In this document: in pieces, positions 25,632 through 35,080 of the stretch
Position numbering within the stretch: the first letter of the stretch is position 1
Layout of the letters: every line of letters starts with the position of its first letter
Assembly: GCA_023461435.1 (NCBI GenBank)
Contig: JAEYLC010000023.1
Span: forward strand, 1-64,000
Reading direction: 5' to 3'
Length of the DNA: 64,000 nucleotides
From: Bacillota bacterium
Lineage (GTDB): Bacteria > Bacillota > Clostridia > Christensenellales > SZUA-584
Notes under the pieces: generated by a model
What the model saw: the letters and a program-made list of their open reading frames with translations, nothing else
Told to the model about the DNA's origin: nothing
Database searches by the model: none
Translations under genes and position numbers: made by a program

Positions 25632-27966
25632 ATCTTTAACCAGCATGCTCCGCCAGGACAGGGAGCGTATGGTTGTTCCAAAATCCGTGCAGCAGGCCAT
25701 CCCCATCCGCCGTATCTGGCCGGACGGGATTTTTCAGGTAGGAAACAAATTCAGCAAGTGCGTCCGCTTTTCGGACATCAACTATGCCATCGCCAGCAAA
25801 GCCGACAAGCAGGAGATGTTTTTAGACTATTCGGAACTGCTTAATTCGCTGGACGTGGGCGCGACTACCAAAATCACCATCAGCAACCGCAGGATCAATA
25901 AAAAGCAATTTGAGGAATCGCTGCTGTTAAAGAAAAAGGACGATAGGCTGGACGCCTACCGTGAGGAATACAACCGGATGTTGATGGGCAAGGTCACAAG
26001 CTCATCCAACAGCATCCTGCAGGAGCGGTATGTGACCATCTCTGTCCACAAACGGGATATTGACGAAGCCCGCGCCTATTTTTCCCGTGTCGTATCCGAT
26101 GTTTCCACACATCTCGCGCATATGGGCTCCCATGCCGAGGAACTGGATGCCTTCGAGCGCCTGCGGATTTTTCACGACTTCTTCCGGCCGGGCGAAGAAA
26201 CCGGCTTCCGCTTCGATATCAGGGAAATGCAGCGAAAAGGCCATGATTTCAAGGACTATATCACGCCGGACGGCTTCGGGTTCCGCAAAGACCACTTTAT
26301 GATGGGTGGCAAGTTTGGGCGGGTGCTGTTCCTGCGGGAATACGCCTCCTACATCCGCGACTCCATGATCGCGGAACTGACCGAACTGAACAAGACGCTT
26401 ATGCTCTCCATCGATGTCATTCCGGTCAATCTGGACGAGGCTGTCCGCGAGATGCAGAACAAACTGTTGGGCGTCGAGACAAACGTGGCCAATTGGCAGC
26501 GGCGACAGAACGCCAACAACAATTACAGCGCCGTGGTGCCGTATGATCTGGAACAGCAACGCAAGGAAACCCGCGAGATGCTGGACGATCTGACCACCCG
26601 CGACCAGCGTCTGATGTTCGCGACGCTGACGCTGGTTCACGTTGCGGATTCTTTAGAGGAACTGGAGGCCGATACCGAAACCCTGCAATCGGCGGCGCGC
26701 AAGCATCTGTGTCAATTGGGGACGCTGAACTACCAGCAGGCCGAGGGGCTCAACACCGTTTTACCCTATGGCCTTAGAAAAATTGACGCCTTGCGAACGT
26801 TGACCACGGAGGCCCTCTCCGTTCTCATGCCCTTCAAGGCCCAGGAGATTATGGACTCCGGCGGGATTTATTACGGTGTCAATGCCATTTCCAAAAACCT
26901 GATCGTGGCCAACCGCAAGGAGCTTCTCAACGCCAACGGTTTTATTCTGGGCGTATCCGGCTCGGGGAAATCCTTCGCCGCCAAACGGGAGATACTCTCT
27001 CTGGCGCTGTCCACCGACCACGATATTCTGGTGATCGATCCGGAGTCGGAAATGACTTCCCTGATACGCGCGCTCGGCGGAGAAGTGATCAAGATATCCG
27101 CCACAAGCCCCAACCACATCAATGCCCTCGATATGGAAGCCGGGTACGGCGACGGCGGCAACCCCGTGGTTCTAAAGTCCGAGTTTCTGCTCTCGCTCTG
27201 CGAACAGCTTATGGGCGCGGGCAAGCTGGACGCCAAAGCAAAGAGTGTGATCGACCGCTGTGCCGCCAACGTGTACCGGCCCTATATGAAGAAGGGCTTT
27301 AAAGGCAGCCCTCCCACGCTGAAGGAATTTCACGCGGAGCTGCTCACCCAGGCCGAGCCGGAGGCCAGGGACGTGGCGCTGGCCATAGAGCTGTTTACCA
27401 ACGGTTCGCTCAATACCTTCGCGCAGCAGACCAATGTCAATACCAACAGCCGCATCATCTCCTACGACATCCGCGACCTTGGGCGACAGCTTCTGCCGGT
27501 GGGCATGCTGGTGGTGCTGGATTCCATTTTCAACCGGATCGTGAAGAACCGCATGAGTGGCCGCGCTACCTGGGTGTTCATCGATGAGGTGTATCTGCTT
27601 TTCTCCCAGGAATATTCGGCCAATTTCCTGTTCACCCTGTGGAAGCGCGTCCGAAAATATAACGCGGCCTGCACGGGGATCACGCAGAATCTGGAGGATC
27701 TGCTGCAAAGTCATACGGCGCGCACGATGCTCAGCAACAGCGAATTTGTGCTGATGCTCAACCAAGCGGCCAGCGACAGGCTGGAGTTGGCTAAGCTGCT
27801 GGGGATTTCGGAGAATCAGCTATCCTATGTCACCAACGCCGAATCCGGCTCGGGGCTATTGAAATGCGCTGGGGCCATCGTGCCTGTGCAGGACAGGTAT
27901 CCCCATAATTCGACTTACAGGCTTATGACCACCAAGCCGTCCGAGGTGGAGGTATGGAAATCTTGA
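25624..27966 (+). CDS. virB4: VirB4-family conjugation ATPase
   Basis: 780 residues from ATG 25624; the open frame extends further upstream, but that part is the shifted reading of prgI. The N-terminal ~400 residues are the VirB4/TraE region. The C-terminal ATPase has Walker A GVSGSGKS (443-450), Walker B WVFIDEVYLLF (Asp 654, Glu 655) and the late TGITQNLEDLL motif. It powers assembly and substrate transfer. A terminator follows at 27998-28023. Confidence 0.93.
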   Translation: MIKSLTSMLRQDRERMVVPKSVQQAIPIRRIWPDGIFQVGNKFSKCVRFSDINYAIASKADKQEMFLDYSELLNSLDVGATTKITISNRRINKKQFEESLLLKKKDDRLDAYREEYNRMLMGKVTSSSNSILQERYVTISVHKRDIDEARAYFSRVVSDVSTHLAHMGSHAEELDAFERLRIFHDFFRPGEETGFRFDIREMQRKGHDFKDYITPDGFGFRKDHFMMGGKFGRVLFLREYASYIRDSMIAELTELNKTLMLSIDVIPVNLDEAVREMQNKLLGVETNVANWQRRQNANNNYSAVVPYDLEQQRKETREMLDDLTTRDQRLMFATLTLVHVADSLEELEADTETLQSAARKHLCQLGTLNYQQAEGLNTVLPYGLRKIDALRTLTTEALSVLMPFKAQEIMDSGGIYYGVNAISKNLIVANRKELLNANGFILGVSGSGKSFAAKREILSLALSTDHDILVIDPESEMTSLIRALGGEVIKISATSPNHINALDMEAGYGDGGNPVVLKSEFLLSLCEQLMGAGKLDAKAKSVIDRCAANVYRPYMKKGFKGSPPTLKEFHAELLTQAEPEARDVALAIELFTNGSLNTFAQQTNVNTNSRIISYDIRDLGRQLLPVGMLVVLDSIFNRIVKNRMSGRATWVFIDEVYLLFSQEYSANFLFTLWKRVRKYNAACTGITQNLEDLLQSHTARTMLSNSEFVLMLNQAASDRLELAKLLGISENQLSYVTNAESGSGLLKCAGAIVPVQDRYPHNSTYRLMTTKPSEVEVWKS

Positions 27967-27997
27967 CAGAGTGACCGGTACATAAAACTGACGATTG

Positions 27998-28023
27998 GGG
28001 CGGCCTTTGAGCCGCCCTTTTTC
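27998..28023 (+). terminator. Terminator after virB4
   Basis: GGGCGGC and GCCGCCC around a 6-nt loop, followed by TTTTTC. Confidence 0.85.
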
Positions 28024-28049
28024 TCGTGTGAAAGGAGGTAAAAACGCAA

Positions 28050-30029
28050 ATGGGCAGAGAGATCAAGACCAAGCCTGTGTCCCGAACGCCCAGGGAGCCG
28101 GACAAAAACGCCCGGCTGCCCAAGGAGCTTATCCGGCGCGGGTTAAACGATGCAAAAGAAAAGCTGCCCGACCAGAAACAGGGACCTGCTGCGCAGAGCG
28201 ATGCGCCGGAGAACTATGCCATTGACAAAGTATCGGATGGCATGGATACCGCTGCGTATAAGGCGGGCGATGCTGTCTCGGCGGTTGCCGGCAAGGTAAA
28301 GGATCAGGTTTTCAAGCGGATCAGGGTACGGGAAACAGAGCCGGATGCGGCGAACGCCTATAAAAGTGATACCCGCAATGATGCTTCGGACGGAGTCCAT
28401 AACGGCGCTAGACCGGACGCCCATACCCCCAAGCATCGTTCTGACCGCCAGAGTGCAGAGCGCGGGCGGCGGCGTGTGCAGCAGATGGCACGGGAGCGCC
28501 GTGCGCTGCGGAATGTGGATGCCGCAAAGCCTGTTACGGATACGGCAAAGCCCCCTGTGCAGAGCTTGGCAAAAGACAGTCCCCGGCATGCGCCAAAGAG
28601 TACGGTGAAAACAGCAAACAAGTCGATCAAGGCTGCAGGAAAAAAGGTGAAGGCCACGGGCCGGTCGATTAAAACCTCCAAGAAAGCCGCAAAGACCGCC
28701 GCCAAAGCAGCCAAGCAGGCCGCCAAAGCCACAAAGCGCGCGGTGCAAACGGCAAAGGCGGCTGCAAGAGCGTCGGCCCAGGCAGCCAAAGCCACAGCAA
28801 AAGCTGTGGCAACGACAATCAAGCTGGCCATCGCCGCCATCAAAGGGTTGATTGCCGCGATAGCGGCCGGCGGTTGGGTGGTGCTGGTTGTGCTGCTCAT
28901 CATTGTGGCTGTGGCCGCCATCTTCGCTTCGCCCGCCGGCATTCTGACGGGCGGGGGCGGAGACGGCACGCCCACCGTAGCCGAGGCCGTGCGCACTGTC
29001 AACGAGGAACTGTACGAAAAGGTGGAACAGATACAGTCCCGGCACAGCGACGCGAAAGAAGTGCATATCACCTACAACGGCGATTCGGGCGGCCAGTATG
29101 TGGAGCATTGGGTGGATATCCTCGGCGTGTTCGCGGTAAAGTGCAACCTCGATCCCGACAATCCCCAGGACGTGATCGTTATGGACAAAGCGAAGATAAA
29201 TCTGCTGCGCCGGGTGTTTTGGGATATGGTGACCGTTACCTCTGAAGTAGAAACAAAAGAGATTCCCGCTCCCTCCGCGTCCCCTGAGGCAAGTCCGGCG
29301 CCTACGCCCGAAACGGAGAAAATCCTGTATATCCATATTAACAGCAAAGGTCATTCCGGCATGCCTGCATTTTATGGCTTCACCGATGAACAAACAGAAG
29401 CCCTCAATGCACTGATGGAGCCGGATATGCGCAAAATGCTCTTAGAGCTTCTGACGCTCAGCGATGCGGATTTGATGTTGACGCCGGAAGAAATCGCGGC
29501 GATTGAAGCAAACCTGCCGCCCGATCTTTCCCCTTCGCGGCGAATGGTTGTGCTGACCGCCCACAGCTTGGTGGGAAAAGTTAACTATTTTTGGGGCGGC
29601 AAGAGCGAAGTCATAGGCTGGGACGTGCGCTGGGGTACGCCCAAAGTGGTCACTTCCGGCAACAGCCCGACCACCGGCACGACGCGGCCGTTTGGGCTGG
29701 ACTGCTCGGGGTTTGTGACATGGACGTTTATCAACGCGGCGCAGGATAAGTCTGTGGCCGGAATCATAGGCCACGGCACGGCCAACCAGTTTCCGAAGTC
29801 CACGGCGATTGGGTGGGACGAAGCCTTGCCCGGCGATCTGGCGTTCTTCTCGCCTCCGGGCGGGGACAATCATGTCGGCATTGTGGTGGGCAGAAACGTG
29901 GACGGAAGCCTGCTGATCTGCCATTGCTCCAGCAGTAAGAACAACGTGGTGGTATCCGTGGCGAAGCAGGGGCAAACCAGCTTTAAGTACATCCGCAGGC
30001 CGGATTCCTACTATGCCATCTATCCATGA
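28050..30029 (+). CDS. NlpC/P60 wall hydrolase of the transfer apparatus (VirB1-like role)
   Basis: 659 residues. A cytoplasmic basic region (~1-270), strikingly Lys/Ala-rich at ~190-265, precedes a membrane helix (~272-298). The extracellular part carries a linker with PSPEASPAPTPE and a C-terminal NlpC/P60 domain with catalytic Cys 552 (LDCSGF), His 608 (DNHVGIVVG) and His 625. It should cut peptide bonds in peptidoglycan so the T4SS can pass. The Lys/Ala-rich stretch could touch DNA or phospholipid (inference). Start behind AAAGGAGG. Confidence 0.88.
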   Translation: MGREIKTKPVSRTPREPDKNARLPKELIRRGLNDAKEKLPDQKQGPAAQSDAPENYAIDKVSDGMDTAAYKAGDAVSAVAGKVKDQVFKRIRVRETEPDAANAYKSDTRNDASDGVHNGARPDAHTPKHRSDRQSAERGRRRVQQMARERRALRNVDAAKPVTDTAKPPVQSLAKDSPRHAPKSTVKTANKSIKAAGKKVKATGRSIKTSKKAAKTAAKAAKQAAKATKRAVQTAKAAARASAQAAKATAKAVATTIKLAIAAIKGLIAAIAAGGWVVLVVLLIIVAVAAIFASPAGILTGGGGDGTPTVAEAVRTVNEELYEKVEQIQSRHSDAKEVHITYNGDSGGQYVEHWVDILGVFAVKCNLDPDNPQDVIVMDKAKINLLRRVFWDMVTVTSEVETKEIPAPSASPEASPAPTPETEKILYIHINSKGHSGMPAFYGFTDEQTEALNALMEPDMRKMLLELLTLSDADLMLTPEEIAAIEANLPPDLSPSRRMVVLTAHSLVGKVNYFWGGKSEVIGWDVRWGTPKVVTSGNSPTTGTTRPFGLDCSGFVTWTFINAAQDKSVAGIIGHGTANQFPKSTAIGWDEALPGDLAFFSPPGGDNHVGIVVGRNVDGSLLICHCSSSKNNVVVSVAKQGQTSFKYIRRPDSYYAIYP

Positions 30030-30043
30030 GAAGGAGGTTCCTG

Positions 30044-30676
30044 ATGAAAAGCAAAATCCTGTTGATCGCGGTTGTGGCGCTGGTCATTGCCGCGTCCGTC
30101 TTTTTAGCGGTCTGCCAGCGGCAATCCAATGGGCAATTGACACTGGAGAATGGACAATTGCAGGAAAGCATTGCGTCTGTCGCGACAGATGTCACGCCAG
30201 AGGCGTCCTTGCCAACAGGCACACCGGTAACAGAACCGACAGAGAATTCTGCGGATATACCTCTGTCCAATTCTACCGGTTCGGCATTCTCTGTCTATAT
30301 CAACGGCAAAACCATATCCATCGCTTATGGCGTGGCGGAAAAAACGTTGGACAAGAGCCCTGGCTGGCTGGAAACCTCCGCCCTGCCGGGGCAGGCCGGC
30401 ATGTGCGTGATCTACGGCCACCGCAACCGGACACACCTGCGTATCCTTGAAACCGTGGAAGCCGGCGACAGCGTCGCAGCCACGCTGCCGGACGGAAGCG
30501 AGTATACCTATATCGTAACGCAGGTGCAGGCGTTTGAAGATTCCGCCGATCTCAAGATTCCCGTGCTGGACGGCAAGTCCATCGCACTCATCACCTGTTA
30601 CCCATTTCGCTATTCGGGCAACGCACCGGGGAGGTATCTTATTGTTGGACAGCTTGATATGGAGGCTGTCAACTGA
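30044..30676 (+). CDS. Sortase (class D-like)
   Basis: 210 residues from ATG 30044, set by AAGGAGG. An N-terminal membrane helix (~4-24) and a polar linker with Thr/Pro/Glu precede the sortase fold. Catalytic His 126 (IYGHRN), Cys 185 (ITCYPF) and the following Arg (YSGNAPGRY) are present. It would attach or polymerise surface proteins. The Cna-B giant at 8012 lacks a standard motif, so its substrate is uncertain. It follows the NlpC/P60 gene by 14 bp. Confidence 0.88.
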   Translation: MKSKILLIAVVALVIAASVFLAVCQRQSNGQLTLENGQLQESIASVATDVTPEASLPTGTPVTEPTENSADIPLSNSTGSAFSVYINGKTISIAYGVAEKTLDKSPGWLETSALPGQAGMCVIYGHRNRTHLRILETVEAGDSVAATLPDGSEYTYIVTQVQAFEDSADLKIPVLDGKSIALITCYPFRYSGNAPGRYLIVGQLDMEAVN

Positions 30677-30733
30677 ATGGATTAGCCGAAAACAGTCCAC
30701 TCTTTTTCTGAGTGTATATATTGACGTAAATTG

Positions 30734-30762
30734 TTGGAACATGCTGATTTATGAAGTATAAT
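30734..30762 (+). promoter_or_regulatory. Sigma-70-type promoter of the STAND regulator gene
   Basis: TTGGAA (30734-30739), a 17-bp spacer and TATAAT (30757-30762). It sits 95 bp before the GTG start of the regulator, leaving a leader of about 85 nt. Confidence 0.6.
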
Positions 30763-30856
30763 AAAAGAAACACGGAATAAGATGTCGCGCCATATTAAAG
30801 ATGGTGAAGCCGTCAGCAAAGCAAGTCGTATTTGTATATGAGATCGGGGGAAGAAC

Positions 30857-33800
30857 GTGAATGGGGTGATGGCGGCAGATATAATACAAGAAGCTGCACA
30901 GATTAATGCGAAGGACATTCCATACGTACTTGAAGAGAGAATAAATAAAACGATCGTTGGCCGCAGCTCGGAGACAGAGCTGTTTCAAAAGCATTTTGAC
31001 CGCGTTCTGGAAGGCGGCATGGGGTTAAGCCTCATCTCCGGTCGTCCGGGTATCGGCAAGAGCTTCTTTGTGGAGCACGCCGCTGCCGCGCTCGACGGGG
31101 GCGCAACCTATGTCCACGGCAAGTTCAGGCAATACGACGGCAGCCCGCTGATCGCTTTTTCGGAAATCATCGAGCAAACGGTCAGGCATATCCTCACACT
31201 GCCCGCGGACGCCTTAAAGAATATCAAAAACGACCTGAATCAAAAATTAGGCTCTGACGCAAGGCTCATTTTGTCTGTCTGCCCTTACGCGCAGATTCTT
31301 TTTGAAGCGCATAAGCCCGTTCGCACGGATAATCTGGAGCAGCTTAAATACCGGGTCAGGAAAGCGGTCTATCAGTTTTTGACGGCTGCTTCCACGGCGC
31401 TGTTTCCCCTGATCATTTTCATCGACGACCTGCAATGGGCAGACGCCCTGTCTGCGAGCATTATCGAAACGCTCTGCCAGGATTATGAATGCTTAAACCT
31501 GCATCTTGTGCTGGCCTGGCGGGAGGATGAATCCGGAAAGGTATTCTTAAACCCGGCGAAGCTGCCCGAGGACGATGCTATACGGATCGGACTCGGCGGG
31601 CTGACCTATGAGGACGTCGGCCAATATGTCCGGCTGGTTTTTGAGCAGGATATTGAGCATAAGGATTATTTCATCCGAATATTGTACGGCCTGACCCTGG
31701 GAAGCCCTTTCAACATCAGCAGGGTATTGCGGCTGCTTATTCAGGAGGATGTCCTCGAATATTACGCCGCAAGTGAAAAATGGCTGCTGCGGCGCGACAG
31801 AATGGAAAAATTAGACCTGCCCGCCGATATCGGGCAGCTTCTTACAAGACAGATAGACGCTCTGACAAAATCGGATCAAGAGCTTCTGCATCTGATCGCC
31901 TGCTGCGGCGGGGCCTCCACCCTGATGCTGCAAGTCTTGACGGGCGAGGATGAGGGCCTGTTGAACGGCCGCCTGGAGGGCCTATGCAAAGACGCCCTGC
32001 TGGTAAAAACCGAATCGGACGGTACGGCAAGCTACAGCTATGCCCACGATATTGTTCTGAAGCTGGCATACAGCCATATAGGGCCTTCCGAAAAATCAAG
32101 GCTCCATTACCAGATTGCCGAGACGCTGGCAGAGCTTAAAAACGGAACAACGTCGGCGGGCGGCGGGCCTGAACTCGCCGCGCAGCTTTTAAGGGCCGAC
32201 CTGCCGCTGCTTGCGGGGCATAAAAAGGAGCAATGGGCAGGCGAGCTTTATGAGGCCGGCGTCCGCGCCAAGCAGGGAGCCGCCGTCGAACAGGCGCTGG
32301 AGCTGTTCGAGCGGTGCGCCGAATTGCTTTCCGGCGACCGGCCACAGGGGAAAGACGGCTTTGCCCTGGACCTTCGTCTGGAGCTTGCGGAATGCCGGTA
32401 TATCTGCGGACAAGCGGAGAAAGCGGAAAAAGACTTTGAAACCCTGATTGCCGAATATCCCGAAACCGAAAGCCAAATCAGGATCAAAAGAAAGTACATA
32501 GCCCTTTGCGCCATGAGCGGTGATTTTGAAAAGGTATTGGAGCTGGGCGCCTCTGTGCTTGCCCATCTGAATCTCAAACTGGACGCGGCGCATACCATCC
32601 TCGACCTGCTCACAACAAGGTTTTTACTGACAGATAAAAAAATCAGCCGTTTGAAAGGCGCTCCCGAAATCAGCGACGGGCGGCTTCTCATCATTCTGGA
32701 AGCCCTGACCGACATGGCCCCCTCCGCCAACCGTCTGAGCGATAAGACGGACGCCATGATCGCCGTGAAGCTGGCGGCGCTTTCCGCGCGGCACGGGAAT
32801 TCCGACTACGCGCCCGTGGCCTACGCGACGTATACCTATGTCCTTTTTCAACTCAGAAAAGACCATAAAAAGGGCAAAAAGCTCCTTGAGGCTGCGCTGC
32901 CGCTTATCGACCGCTGCGAAAACGCCGCTTCCAAATCGGCGGCTTACTGCATCCTCGGCGCCTTTGCCCACCATTGGGCGAACCCGCTGAAGGCTACGGT
33001 GGACTGCCTTGCGCTCTCCACCCTGGAAGGAGAAAAGGCCGGAGCGACCCTGTACGGCAGCTACGCCATTGCCTTTACGATTCTCACGAAATACATGATG
33101 GGTACGCCGCTTCATGAATTAAGGCAGTACATCGGCGATTGCCGGAGGAAGCAGAACAGGCCGGAGCATACTCTCTCCTTGCGGATTTACGACATTTACG
33201 AAAACCATATCCGCGCCCTTTGCGGCGGCGCTTTCACGGAGGAAGCCGCCTCCCCGGACGGGGCGTATCCGTACAAGGGCCTGTTTGCCGACACCATCAC
33301 CACCAACCGCGATATCATAGAGCTGGAGCGCCTGTACCTTGAGGGGGAAACGACGAAGGCATATCGTCTCGCGGAGGCGATTCAGGCAAAAGACGTGGGC
33401 CTCCACGGAGGCTTCGTTATCAATGTAGAATTTCTCTTTTACAGCGCACTCGCAAGGCTCGCCGCGCATAAGGATTTATCCGAAACGGAAAAGCGGCACA
33501 ACAAACGGGTGATCGAAAAGCATTTAAGGGCGCTTCGGTACACGGTTTCTCGCTATCCCGTCAACCACCGCGCCCGATACCTGCTGGTACAGGCGGAATA
33601 CGACGCGCTGTTCAAGCCCCAAAAGGCAACCGACAGGCTGTACCGGGAGGCGATGGCGTTTGCCGAAAAGCAGGGCAATCTCTCCCTCGAAGCCCTTGCC
33701 AATCTCCTTGCCGCGAAATTCCACCGCGCCGATCCCAGGCTTTCCGGGTTTTATACGGCGGAAGCTGTCCGCCTCTATCAACAGTGGGGCGCTGTCCGCA

Positions 33801-34612
33801 TCGCCGGGTTGATCGCCGGGAATACGGACCTGTCCGACGAGGCGGCGTGTACCTCGGAAACGTCCCACCCGCCAACCGCCGCCGCAAACGAGTCTGAACG
33901 GGATATCCTGTTCCATCTCAGCGAAACGGAAAAGCTGGCCGGGGACGAGGGGTATCTCTACCTGCTGGAGCTGCTTGCCCGGCGGGAGGACGCGGATTAC
34001 TGCGCCGTCTTTTTTGAAAAAGCCGACGAAATGTACCTCAAATATGAGAAAAGGAAAGGCTCCGACGCCCGCGCCCACGAAAACCCGGTCAACATGAACC
34101 ACCTGAGCGCCCTGCCCCATCGGATGATCCGCTATGTGGCGAGAACGGAAACAGAGCTTCTCCCGGAACCAAAGGCGGCCTCCGGTATTTTCGCGGGCGA
34201 CCCCTACCTAAAGGACAAGGCGGGGCTGTCCTTCCTCTGCCTGCCCGTCAAGTATTCGGGTGTGCTGATCGGTATTCTTTACATGGAAAAAACGGGTGAA
34301 TTCGGCGACAGCCTGCCCGCCTTCATAAAAGGCTTTCTTCCCTCGCTCCTGGCCAGGCAGACAACGATTCGGGAAACGGACATACAGAGTCTTTTAAACC
34401 CCAAAAATGAAAATTCTCTCTTAACCGAAAGGGAGCTTGAGGTCTTACGGCTGCTGGCGCGTGGATTGTCGAATTCTGAAATCAGCGGGGAACTGCGCAT
34501 CACGCTGGGGACGGTCAGAAACTATCTGAGCGTCATTTACGCTAAGCTCGGAGTAGACAACCGGGTGAAGGCCGTTATGCGAGGCAAAGCGCTGAATATC
34601 ATCCAGGTATAA
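30857..34612 (+). CDS. STAND-type ATPase regulator with C-terminal LuxR HTH
   Basis: 1251 residues from GTG 30857. An AAA/STAND ATPase domain has Walker A SGRPGIGKS (61-69) and Walker B IIFIDDLQWAD (~187-197). A long alpha-helical repeat region (~400-1000), TPR-like, follows. A GAF-like segment (~1030-1170, with LPVKYSGVLIGILYME) precedes the LuxR/GerE HTH (TERELEVLRLLARGLSNSEI, ~1189). Such MalT-like proteins sense ligands and activate neighbours. Target genes are likely the Collar protein, adhesin and sortase directly downstream (inference). Start codon choice is tentative; upstream site is GGGGGAAG. Confidence 0.85.
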   Translation: MNGVMAADIIQEAAQINAKDIPYVLEERINKTIVGRSSETELFQKHFDRVLEGGMGLSLISGRPGIGKSFFVEHAAAALDGGATYVHGKFRQYDGSPLIAFSEIIEQTVRHILTLPADALKNIKNDLNQKLGSDARLILSVCPYAQILFEAHKPVRTDNLEQLKYRVRKAVYQFLTAASTALFPLIIFIDDLQWADALSASIIETLCQDYECLNLHLVLAWREDESGKVFLNPAKLPEDDAIRIGLGGLTYEDVGQYVRLVFEQDIEHKDYFIRILYGLTLGSPFNISRVLRLLIQEDVLEYYAASEKWLLRRDRMEKLDLPADIGQLLTRQIDALTKSDQELLHLIACCGGASTLMLQVLTGEDEGLLNGRLEGLCKDALLVKTESDGTASYSYAHDIVLKLAYSHIGPSEKSRLHYQIAETLAELKNGTTSAGGGPELAAQLLRADLPLLAGHKKEQWAGELYEAGVRAKQGAAVEQALELFERCAELLSGDRPQGKDGFALDLRLELAECRYICGQAEKAEKDFETLIAEYPETESQIRIKRKYIALCAMSGDFEKVLELGASVLAHLNLKLDAAHTILDLLTTRFLLTDKKISRLKGAPEISDGRLLIILEALTDMAPSANRLSDKTDAMIAVKLAALSARHGNSDYAPVAYATYTYVLFQLRKDHKKGKKLLEAALPLIDRCENAASKSAAYCILGAFAHHWANPLKATVDCLALSTLEGEKAGATLYGSYAIAFTILTKYMMGTPLHELRQYIGDCRRKQNRPEHTLSLRIYDIYENHIRALCGGAFTEEAASPDGAYPYKGLFADTITTNRDIIELERLYLEGETTKAYRLAEAIQAKDVGLHGGFVINVEFLFYSALARLAAHKDLSETEKRHNKRVIEKHLRALRYTVSRYPVNHRARYLLVQAEYDALFKPQKATDRLYREAMAFAEKQGNLSLEALANLLAAKFHRADPRLSGFYTAEAVRLYQQWGAVRIAGLIAGNTDLSDEAACTSETSHPPTAAANESERDILFHLSETEKLAGDEGYLYLLELLARREDADYCAVFFEKADEMYLKYEKRKGSDARAHENPVNMNHLSALPHRMIRYVARTETELLPEPKAASGIFAGDPYLKDKAGLSFLCLPVKYSGVLIGILYMEKTGEFGDSLPAFIKGFLPSLLARQTTIRETDIQSLLNPKNENSLLTERELEVLRLLARGLSNSEISGELRITLGTVRNYLSVIYAKLGVDNRVKAVMRGKALNIIQV

Positions 34613-34644
34613 AATCTAACAGATACGGAACATGTTATTGTGGA

Positions 34645-34680
34645 GAACCTGCCATAAAACCGGCAGGTTCTTTGTTTTTT
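34645..34680 (+). terminator. Terminator after the STAND regulator
   Basis: GAACCTGCC and GGCAGGTTC around an 8-nt loop, followed by TTTGTTTTTT. Confidence 0.9.
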
Positions 34681-34777
34681 CGGCAATACATGACTTTTGT
34701 CACATGCCGACGCAATTATTTTTCTATATGATTTATGGCAGATAAATATAGCTGCTGATGCGAAAGAGAGGGGTCAT

Positions 34778-35044
34778 ATGAGCCAGCTTTTAGGTGAAGT
34801 CCGGCTGATTGCCTATGACGACATTCCTGTGGGCTGGATGAAATGCGAAGGCCAGTCCTTAGAGACGAACAAATATCCGAAGCTGTACATGATGATCGGG
34901 ACGAAGTTCGGGCAGGAGAGCGAATTCAAATTTTCCCTGCCCGACCTGCGGGAAAAAGCGCCCCCCGGTCTTGCGTACTGCATCGCCGCCGAAGGAAGCA
35001 TTCCCGAGCTTCAGGGCGAGGGCGGCGGGATGGAGGACAGGTAA
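34778..35044 (+). CDS. Phage-tail Collar domain protein
   Basis: 88 residues from ATG 34778 (GAGAGGGG upstream). Nearly the whole protein is one tail-collar domain: GEVRLIAYDDIPVGWMKCEG, then LYMMIGTKFGQ and FSLPDLREKAP, the hallmark of the microcystin-dependent-protein/tail-fibre family. It has no signal peptide or fibre part. Bacterial single-domain members often sit beside LuxR-type regulators. Role unknown; possibly a small structural or sensing partner of the adhesin locus. It lies 36 bp before the adhesin gene. Confidence 0.8.
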   Translation: MSQLLGEVRLIAYDDIPVGWMKCEGQSLETNKYPKLYMMIGTKFGQESEFKFSLPDLREKAPPGLAYCIAAEGSIPELQGEGGGMEDR

Positions 35045-35080
35045 AGTAAACACACCAATACGAAAGGTTGTGACGAAGAA

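Noticed and set aside
30721..30762. TTGACG as the -35 box of the STAND gene promoter
   Set aside because: Spacing to TATAAT is 30 bp; TTGGAA at 30734 gives the proper 17 bp.
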